Assembly (NCBI GenBank): GCA_012513875.1
Contig: JAAZBI010000017.1
Location: 1 to 11,152 of the forward strand
Direction: 5' to 3'
From: Mollicutes bacterium
Lineage (GTDB): Bacteria; Bacillota_I; Bacilli_A; RF39; UBA660
Length of the DNA stretch: 11,152 bases
Each line of letters begins with the position of its first letter. Within the stretch, counting starts at the first letter, position 1. Made by a program: the position numbers and the translations under genes. The notes under the pieces are model-generated. The model searched no databases. It worked only from the letters and a program-made list of their open reading frames with translations, and was not told where the DNA came from. Of the stretch, positions 5,565-11,152 are shown piece by piece.

Positions 5565-7966
5565 TATTTCACAACAATATTAACTAATCTTTTAGGTATA
5601 CAAATGATTTTAACAACTTCTTTGCCTTCTAAATGTTTTTTAACATTATCATCATTTAAAGCTTCCTGCTTCATTTCTTCTTCATTTATTGTTAAAGGTA
5701 CTTGTTTTTTTGATCTTACTTTACCATTAACTTGAAAAACTAATTCAAAATCATCATAAGCTAACTTATTTTTATCATAAATTGGCCAACTACTTTCACA
5801 TAATGGTTTTCCTAATTCATGTTTTTGATTAAGTTCTTCTGTTAAATGGGGAGCGATAGGATTTAATAGTAATAATAAAGTTTGATAATCTAAACGAGAT
5901 ATTTGTGATTGAGTTTCCATCTCATTTAATAAAATCATCAACGCTGAAACAGCAGTATTATAATTAGTTGAATCTAAATCCTCAGTAACTTTTTTAATAG
6001 TTTGATTAATGATTACTTCTAATTGATCTGTTATTTTATTTGAATCATTTAATTTAGATCCTATTTTATAAACACGATCTAAAAAACGTTTACATCCTTT
6101 TAAACCTAATTCACTCCAAGTAGCAGTTTTTTCATAATCTCCTATAAACAATTCATAACAACGCAAAGCATCTGCTCCATATTGTTCAATCATTTGATTA
6201 GGATTAACTACATTACCTTTACTTTTACTCATTTTTTGACCATCATCACCTAAGATCATACCATGAGCTACTCTTTTTAAGAAAGGTTCTGGATAAGGAA
6301 TATATCCTATATCATAGAAAAAGCGATGCCAAAAACGAGCATATAACAAATGTCGAGTGGCATGTTCCATTCCTCCATTATAATAATCAACCATGTTCCA
6401 ATATTTTAATTTATCTTGACCAACAAAAGCTTGATCGTTTTTAGGATCCATATATCTTAAATAATACCAACTTGAACCTGCCCAATTAGGCATCGTATCT
6501 GTTTCTCTTTTAGCAGGTTTACCACATTTTGGACAAGTTGTATTTACCCAATCTGTAATAGCCGCTAAAGGGGATTCACCGTTATCAGTTGGTTCATAAC
6601 TTTCAACTTCTGGTAAAAGAACTGGTAAATCTTCTTCCTTAACAGGTACCCAACCACATTCTTGACAATAAACCATAGGAATTGGTTCTCCCCAAAATCT
6701 TTGACGAGAAAAAACCCAGTCTTGAAGACGATAATTAACTTTTGAAGTTCCTATTTTTTGAATTTCTAAATAATCTATTATCTTCTTAATAGATGTTTCT
6801 TTATCAGTTAAACCATTTAAAACTCCAGAATTAATCATTTCTCCATCTCCAATATAAGCTTCTCGAGAAATGTCTCCTCCTTTTATTACTTCAATAATTG
6901 ATAAATCATATTTTTTAGCAAAAGCATAATCTCTTTCATCGTGAGCTGGAACAGCCATAATAGCTCCCGTTCCATAACCCATCAAGACATAATCACTAAT
7001 CCAAATTGGAATAGATTCATTATTAACGGGATTAATCGCTTCGATTCCTTCTACTTTAATACCGGTTTTTTCTTTAGTAAAATCCGTTCTTTCAATATCT
7101 GTTTTCTTTTTAATATTATTTATATAATTTAAAACTTCTTCATAGTTTTTAATTTGATTTTTGAATTTTTCTAAAAAAGGATGTTCAGCGGCAATAACCA
7201 TAAAAGTTACTCCATATAAAGTATCTGGTCTAGTTGTAAAAATTTTTAACACTTCAGAACTATCTTTTATTTTAAAATCTACTTCTGCTCCAGTACTTTT
7301 ACCTATCCAATTTGTTTGAGCTGTTTTAACACGCTCAACAAAATAAGTGTCTTCTAATCCTGATAATAACTTTTCAGCATAATCACTCATTCTTAATAAC
7401 CATTGATCTTTTAATTTTTTTTCAACAGGTCCACCACAACGTTCACAAACATTTCCTTCAGTTTCCTCATTTGATAAACCTATCTTACAATTTGGACACC
7501 AATTAATTTCTTTTTTTTCTTTATAAGCCATATTGTGTTCGAAAAATTTAATGAATTGCCATTGCGTCCATTTATAATATTCTGGATCAGTAGTTGAAAA
7601 CTCTCTACTCCAATCAAAAGAAATACCAATTCTTTTTATTTGATCTTTAAAAACTTTAATATTGTTTTCAGTAGCAATTGTAGGATGAATTTTATTTTTA
7701 ATTGCATATTGTTCTGTAGGCAAACCAAAAGCATCCCATCCAATAGGATAAAGAACATTATATCCCATCATTCTTTTTTTTCTTGCCATTGCATCTAATG
7801 CTGTTTGACTTTTAATATGACCAACATGTAATCCGTCTCCAGATGGATAAGGAAATTCTATTAAATAATAAAATTTTTCTTTTGATGTGTCTTCAACAAC
7901 TTCAAAAGTTTTATTATCGTCCCAATATTTTTGCCACTTGGCTTCTATTTTTTTAAAATCATACAT
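5564..7966 (-). CDS. leuS: Leucyl-tRNA synthetase
   Basis: Class Ia synthetase attaching leucine to tRNA-Leu. At 800 residues it matches bacterial LeuRS. The ATP motif HVGH is at 47-50 and KMSKS at 578-582. The CP1 editing domain carries the threonine-rich TTRPDTL (244-250) and AVPAHDERD (338-346), whose last aspartate (346) is the conserved editing residue. Two zinc-type Cys pairs are visible: CPNC/CERC (157-160, 174-177) and CQEC/CPKC (434-437, 478-481). GGMEHATRHLLYARFWH marks the catalytic core and the C-terminal domain ends in VNIVVK. Catalytic and editing residues look intact. The ATG at 7966 follows AGAGG at eight bases and overlaps the preceding membrane gene by 8 bases, so it is the second gene of its operon and has no room for a T-box leader of its own. 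Confidence 0.98.
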   Translation of the reverse strand: MYDFKKIEAKWQKYWDDNKTFEVVEDTSKEKFYYLIEFPYPSGDGLHVGHIKSQTALDAMARKKRMMGYNVLYPIGWDAFGLPTEQYAIKNKIHPTIATENNIKVFKDQIKRIGISFDWSREFSTTDPEYYKWTQWQFIKFFEHNMAYKEKKEINWCPNCKIGLSNEETEGNVCERCGGPVEKKLKDQWLLRMSDYAEKLLSGLEDTYFVERVKTAQTNWIGKSTGAEVDFKIKDSSEVLKIFTTRPDTLYGVTFMVIAAEHPFLEKFKNQIKNYEEVLNYINNIKKKTDIERTDFTKEKTGIKVEGIEAINPVNNESIPIWISDYVLMGYGTGAIMAVPAHDERDYAFAKKYDLSIIEVIKGGDISREAYIGDGEMINSGVLNGLTDKETSIKKIIDYLEIQKIGTSKVNYRLQDWVFSRQRFWGEPIPMVYCQECGWVPVKEEDLPVLLPEVESYEPTDNGESPLAAITDWVNTTCPKCGKPAKRETDTMPNWAGSSWYYLRYMDPKNDQAFVGQDKLKYWNMVDYYNGGMEHATRHLLYARFWHRFFYDIGYIPYPEPFLKRVAHGMILGDDGQKMSKSKGNVVNPNQMIEQYGADALRCYELFIGDYEKTATWSELGLKGCKRFLDRVYKIGSKLNDSNKITDQLEVIINQTIKKVTEDLDSTNYNTAVSALMILLNEMETQSQISRLDYQTLLLLLNPIAPHLTEELNQKHELGKPLCESSWPIYDKNKLAYDDFELVFQVNGKVRSKKQVPLTINEEEMKQEALNDDNVKKHLEGKEVVKIICIPKRLVNIVVK

Positions 7967-8312
7967 TTTTCTTACCTCTTTTTTGTAAATATTTCCCCAC
8001 TATAAAATACATTAAATAAGTTAAAGGAAGTAGCAACAAGAATATTGCTAAAATCCTAAATACCATTGTATCTATCCAAAGTGTTGCAGTTAAAATTAAT
8101 GAAAACAAAAATGAATTTGCTAAAGTAATCGTATTATAAAGTTTTTTTGGTTTATAATCTTCTATTTTTAATTTGAAACTTTTTTCTAAGAAAACAATTT
8201 CTATCATGTTTTTTATTTTAAAATTTTTTCTTTTTGTAAAAAATATAAAATATAATTTATAAATAAAAAAGACAATAAAAAAATAAATAATAAAATCGAT
8301 TAAATATTCCAT
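7959..8312 (-). CDS. Small integral membrane protein, first gene of the leuS operon
   Basis: A 117-residue hydrophobic protein of unknown function. Three membrane segments are visible: residues about 5-25 (FIIYFFIVFFIYKLYFIFF), 63-83 and 86-108. A basic, lysine-rich region (about 27-58) lies between the first and second, containing EIVFLEKSFKLKIEDYKPKK, and the C-terminus is also basic (KRGKK). By the positive-inside rule the loop and tail would be cytoplasmic. I recall comparable small proteins with a KxxFKL-like cytoplasmic segment and a LANSFxxSL helix in AT-rich Bacillota, but cannot name the family. The ATG at 8312 has AAGGAAG seven bases upstream and a TATAAT box close by. It ends in TGA inside leuS. 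Confidence 0.82.
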   Translation of the reverse strand: MEYLIDFIIYFFIVFFIYKLYFIFFTKRKNFKIKNMIEIVFLEKSFKLKIEDYKPKKLYNTITLANSFLFSLILTATLWIDTMVFRILAIFLLLLPLTYLMYFIVGKYLQKRGKKNV

Positions 8313-8332
8313 GATTTCACTTCCTTACTTTA

Positions 8333-8338
8333 ATTATA
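8333..8338 (-). promoter_or_regulatory. Promoter -10 of the leuS-scpAB operon
   Basis: A perfect TATAAT (8338-8333) on the minus strand lies in the only intergenic gap before the operon. The -35 region is a T-run without a clear hexamer. Transcription would start near 8326, at the ribosome site itself (AAGGAAG, 8326-8320), giving a leader of only about 14 bases. Confidence 0.6.
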
Positions 8339-8357
8339 CCTAAAAAAACATATTTTT

Positions 8358-8388
8358 AAAAGAAAAAGATTAGTTTTTCTAATCTTTT
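8358..8388 (-). terminator. Intrinsic terminator of the GH31 gene, overlapping its stop codon
   Basis: AAAAGATTAG (8388-8379) pairs perfectly with CTAATCTTTT (8373-8364) around a five-A loop, with a T-rich tail (TCTTT). The GH31 stop TAA (8389-8387) provides the first two bases of the stem. It is the clearest terminator in the window. Confidence 0.85.
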
Positions 8389-10780
8389 AAATTTGTGCGA
8401 TATATTCTAATAACCTAATAAACATTTTAACAAAGTTCTTTTCTAAACCTTTGTTTTTTAATTTTCGAATTTCAATTCTTTTCTTTCTAATTGTAAGTTC
8501 TCCAAATAAAATTTCAGCTATCTTTTCTTTTAAATTAGTTTCAATCGCTAAATCAGAGATAATACTATCGATTTCTTCATTAATTAAACGAAGAGCATCG
8601 ATTTCTATCGCTTTACCTTTACAATTAATAGATAGTTGTCCAACTGTACTGATGTTTTTTAATTCAACAATAAAGTCATTATCTTCTTCAAAAGTGTTGA
8701 TTTCAATTTGAGAATCATTAAAGTAAGCGACAACTTCCTCAGTTGGTCTCGTGTTACGAAATCTAATTTTATAATTACGTTGAGGTGGAACAATTCCACT
8801 TTTACCTGCTATTGAGCGAATAATAACTGTATAGTTGTTAGCTTGATAATTATAATCAATTAAAGTTGTCAAATAAAAACCTTTTTTATATAAATTAGTT
8901 ATACCGTCATCTTCATATAAGCGATAAGAATTAGTTTTACCTGGAAAAACATGAATTTCCATATTTTGAGGTAAATTAGCATTGTTAGTTATTTCATCTG
9001 CTAAAGGAATAATTGATCCTGCTTTAGCAAAAACAGGAAAATCTTGATCTTTAAAAAATGAAACATAACTTCTATTACCAGGAAATCTTTTTCCTGTTTT
9101 AAAATCGTACCACATTCCTTGAGGTAAATAAAATTTATGAATTACACGATCCATAACTAAATCTTTTTTCATTGTTAAAGGTGCAACCAATAATTCTGAT
9201 CCAAAATAATATTCGCTTCTAAATAATGGCTCATCATATAATGATGGATTAGAATAATAAATTGGTTGAATCAAAGGAACCCCATTATTATGATAATTAT
9301 AAGCTTCTGTATATATATAAGGAATTAATTTGTGACGTAATTGCATATATTCTCTAATTATTTCAAAAGTTTGAACATCCCAACGCCAAGGTTCTCTCTT
9401 ATAATATTTTCCTTGATTAACATGGATACGAAAAATTGGACTAAATGTTCCTAATTGTACATATCTTAAATATAATTCTTTATCTTCAATTCCACCTTTA
9501 AAACCTCCAATATCATGACTCCACCAAGATAAACCCATATTAGCAGACATCGAATTAAATTCTGGAATTGCTTTTAATGTATTCCAACTTACTTGAGAAT
9601 TACCTGAATATAATACTCCATAACGATGATCACCCATCATCGAATTACGACTCATTAAGAAACCTCTTTTAACTTCATTTTTATCAGCTTCTAAAAAATG
9701 ATAATGATTTAAAGCTTCTAAGCTTTTTATATCTTTCTTTTGATAATAATCATTCCAAAAGAAATCTATTCCCATATTATCTAAAGATTTTAAAAATAAT
9801 TTAAAATATAATTCTTTATTACGACGATCAAAAACATTAAAAGGAATAACTTTTTTAGATGAATCACCTAAATACTCAGCTGCTTTTTGATAATGTTCTT
9901 CGTGAGGATAAAAACCTTCAATTGGATTAATATTCAAACCTAAGCGAACTCCAAAAGCATGGATTCTTTTTATAAAATCGAGAGGTTTTTCAAAATTTTT
10001 ATTATTAAATGTATAACCTGTTATTAAATCTTTTCTCTTTTCTATTTCTCTAATATGCCAATCTTTATCTAAAAGTAAAACTGAAATTGGTATATTATGA
10101 CGAGAAAAATTAGCGAACAATTTATATAAATCTTTTTCTTTATAAGCGTAGTTTTTGCTCCACCAATTACCTAAAGCATATCTTGGTAACATTGGTGGTT
10201 TCCCTGTTAAAATAAAATAATCTTTTAAAGCTAAACCAAAATCATTGTTATATACAAATAAGTAAAGATCAATTGTTTCTTCACTACGTTCTTTTAATTC
10301 TCCATCATTTTCGATAACTAAAGATTTAGAATCATCGATACTAACAAAACCATCAGTTGAATATAAACCTTTATTTTTATTATAATTAGGTTGAAAATTT
10401 TCTAAACAAATATTAGTTGATTTAAAATTGCGAACTTCAGGATGATTATAATACCAAACTCGAGAATTTTCTGTGTTTATTAAAGTAGCATGAAGATTTC
10501 CTCCGGGAACAAAACGGTTACCTAAAAAAGTCTTTTCTTTTAAATATTCTATCTTACAATATTTAGTAGTTATTTCAACAAATGTTTTATCTTCTCTAAT
10601 ATTAAAAGCTGGAACATTTAAGTTACGATTTTTTGCAAATAAAGAAGGTCTATCTTCAAATACACCATTTTTATTATATTCAAAACGAATCAAACGATCA
10701 GTCAATATCGTAATTCGATATGTTTTACCTTTGATAATGGCTTTGCTGTTTGCAAGACCAGGCATTGTTTCTTCAACCAT
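8387..10780 (-). CDS. Glycoside hydrolase family 31 protein (alpha-glucosidase-like), acid/base Asp replaced by Asn
   Basis: A 797-residue cytoplasmic protein without a signal peptide. The N-terminal beta-sandwich (about 1-190) contains RLIRFEY and FEDRPSLF. The (beta/alpha)8 barrel (about 195-530) starts at PRYALGNWW and contains LLLDKDWH (235-242), the nucleophile region DFFWND with Asp344, SR and HRY (378-387), SWWSHDIGG (418-426) and RIH (451-453). C-terminal beta domains follow, then a helical, lysine-rich tail (about 730-797). GH31 enzymes normally release alpha-linked glucose or related sugars with an Asp nucleophile and an Asp acid/base in a GD motif. Here that site reads YSGNSQVSW, with Asn394. 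The ATG at 10780 follows AGGGAAGG. It is a single-gene unit beside a hexose phosphomutase, consistent with alpha-glucan or maltose use, though the actual activity is uncertain. Confidence 0.93.
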   Translation of the reverse strand: MVEETMPGLANSKAIIKGKTYRITILTDRLIRFEYNKNGVFEDRPSLFAKNRNLNVPAFNIREDKTFVEITTKYCKIEYLKEKTFLGNRFVPGGNLHATLINTENSRVWYYNHPEVRNFKSTNICLENFQPNYNKNKGLYSTDGFVSIDDSKSLVIENDGELKERSEETIDLYLFVYNNDFGLALKDYFILTGKPPMLPRYALGNWWSKNYAYKEKDLYKLFANFSRHNIPISVLLLDKDWHIREIEKRKDLITGYTFNNKNFEKPLDFIKRIHAFGVRLGLNINPIEGFYPHEEHYQKAAEYLGDSSKKVIPFNVFDRRNKELYFKLFLKSLDNMGIDFFWNDYYQKKDIKSLEALNHYHFLEADKNEVKRGFLMSRNSMMGDHRYGVLYSGNSQVSWNTLKAIPEFNSMSANMGLSWWSHDIGGFKGGIEDKELYLRYVQLGTFSPIFRIHVNQGKYYKREPWRWDVQTFEIIREYMQLRHKLIPYIYTEAYNYHNNGVPLIQPIYYSNPSLYDEPLFRSEYYFGSELLVAPLTMKKDLVMDRVIHKFYLPQGMWYDFKTGKRFPGNRSYVSFFKDQDFPVFAKAGSIIPLADEITNNANLPQNMEIHVFPGKTNSYRLYEDDGITNLYKKGFYLTTLIDYNYQANNYTVIIRSIAGKSGIVPPQRNYKIRFRNTRPTEEVVAYFNDSQIEINTFEEDNDFIVELKNISTVGQLSINCKGKAIEIDALRLINEEIDSIISDLAIETNLKEKIAEILFGELTIRKKRIEIRKLKNKGLEKNFVKMFIRLLEYIAQI

Positions 10781-10812
10781 TAGCCTTCCCTCTATTCTTT
10801 TATTCTATTAAT

Positions 10813-10841
10813 ATCTTAACATAATATAAATCAATTAACAA
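10813..10841 (-). promoter_or_regulatory. Promoter of the GH31 gene
   Basis: The minus strand shows TTGTTA (10841-10836), a 17-base spacer and TAAGAT (10818-10813), with TG one base before the -10 (TGTTAAGAT). The leader would be about 25 bases. The -35 starts one base after the T-run of the preceding terminator. I saw no convincing catabolite-repression operator. Confidence 0.55.
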
Positions 10842-10842
10842 T

Positions 10843-10865
10843 AAAAAAACTACAAAGTAGTTTTT
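10843..10865 (-). terminator. Intrinsic terminator of the phosphomutase gene, containing its stop codon
   Basis: AAAAACTAC (10865-10857) pairs perfectly with GTAGTTTTT (10853-10845) around a TTT loop, with the T-run continuing to 10843. The gene's TAG (10852-10850) lies in the 3' arm, so the last codons form the 5' arm and loop. Confidence 0.8.
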
Positions 10866-11152
10866 ATTATTTTTTCTAATTCTGTTTGAAATTCTTGCTT
10901 TATTTCTTCTAGTCTCGTTTCATTTGTCGCTTCATATCTAGTTGTTAAATTTGGTCCTGTGTTAGATGCTCTAACCAAAACCCAACCATCAGGAAATAAG
11001 ACTCTTACTCCGTCAATTGTTAAAGTTTCATACCCTTTGTTTTTAGAATATTCTGTAATTTTTTCAACTATTTGAAATTTAGTACTGTCTGTTACTTTAA
11101 CTAATATCTCTGGTGTTGAATGATATTTAGGAATGTTTTCTGTATAACTAGA
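10850..11152 (-). CDS. Phosphoglucomutase/phosphomannomutase, C-terminal part (starts beyond the window)
   Basis: The last 100 residues of an alpha-D-phosphohexomutase, which interconverts hexose 1- and 6-phosphates in the cytoplasm. The fragment is domain IV: PKYHSTPEILVKV near its start, then TIDGVRVLFPDGWVLVRASN (45-64) and TGPNLTTRYEA. The R-x-SNT-x-P phosphate-binding loop is RASNTGP, with arginine at fragment residue 61; this is the signature of the PMM/PGM family (ManB/AlgC/PgcA types). Glucose and mannose forms cannot be separated from this domain, so I give no symbol. It ends in TAG inside its own terminator hairpin. The domain order and reading frame are intact to the window edge. 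Confidence 0.93.
   Translation of the reverse strand, partial: SSYTENIPKYHSTPEILVKVTDSTKFQIVEKITEYSKNKGYETLTIDGVRVLFPDGWVLVRASNTGPNLTTRYEATNETRLEEIKQEFQTELEKIIKTTL

Noticed and set aside
1..11152. Use of TGA as tryptophan (Mycoplasma code)
   Set aside because: Long genes are unbroken with all tryptophans as TGG. TGA ends scpA and the small membrane gene at conserved-looking positions, although other stops follow within two codons.
8387..11152. A polysaccharide-use operon of GH31 plus phosphomutase
   Set aside because: The two genes are separated by a strong terminator and a separate promoter, and no transporter or regulator is present, so a functional link is only possible, not shown.
1..11152. 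CRISPR arrays, insertion sequences, prophage or defence islands
   Set aside because: I saw no regularly spaced repeats, transposase or integrase genes, or target-site duplications. Gene content is mostly conserved core functions on one strand.

Overview
The window looks like chromosomal core DNA from a very AT-rich Gram-positive bacterium, probably Bacillota (Bacilli or a Mollicutes-related lineage such as RF39, Acholeplasma or Erysipelotrichia relatives). The reasons are the AT bias, the Bacillus-like elongator tRNA-Met, the SMC partners ScpA and ScpB, and GluRS of the long N-terminal type. The genetic code is the standard bacterial one: tryptophan is written TGG throughout, including in the 800-residue LeuS, and TGA ends two genes. 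Assignment below phylum is inference. Every supported gene lies on the minus strand, so the window reads from high to low coordinates.

In transcription order: the 3' end of a phosphoglucomutase/phosphomannomutase gene (10850-11152) ends in a terminator. It is followed directly by a promoter and a GH31 alpha-glucosidase-like gene (8387-10780), which has its own terminator. A new promoter near 8335 then starts a tightly packed operon: a small three-helix membrane protein, leuS, an ASCH-domain protein, scpA and scpB, with all junctions overlapping or separated by only a few bases. Next come tRNA-Leu(CAA), a small membrane-anchored protein of unknown function, and elongator tRNA-Met(CAT) with its own promoter and terminator. 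typA (translational GTPase BipA) follows as a single gene, then a single gene for a PBECR4-like protein of unknown function, and last the 5' part of gltX.

The genes mainly serve translation (LeuS, GluRS, two tRNAs, TypA), chromosome segregation (ScpAB) and sugar metabolism (GH31, hexose phosphomutase). There is no CRISPR array, insertion sequence, prophage block or rRNA, and I did not find a clear new multi-gene system. Points that deserve a second look are: a GH31 enzyme whose expected acid/base aspartate reads as asparagine; intrinsic terminators that overlap the stop codon at all five protein-coding unit ends; terminators butted against the next promoter; the leuS and tRNA-Leu cluster with an RNA-binding-type ASCH gene inside it; and an orphan PBECR4-like gene whose longest reading frame appears to begin inside its own promoter.

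No gene-free stretch exceeds 300 bases. The largest gap, about 105 bases between typA and the tRNA-Met terminator, holds the typA promoter and otherwise nothing I can recognise.
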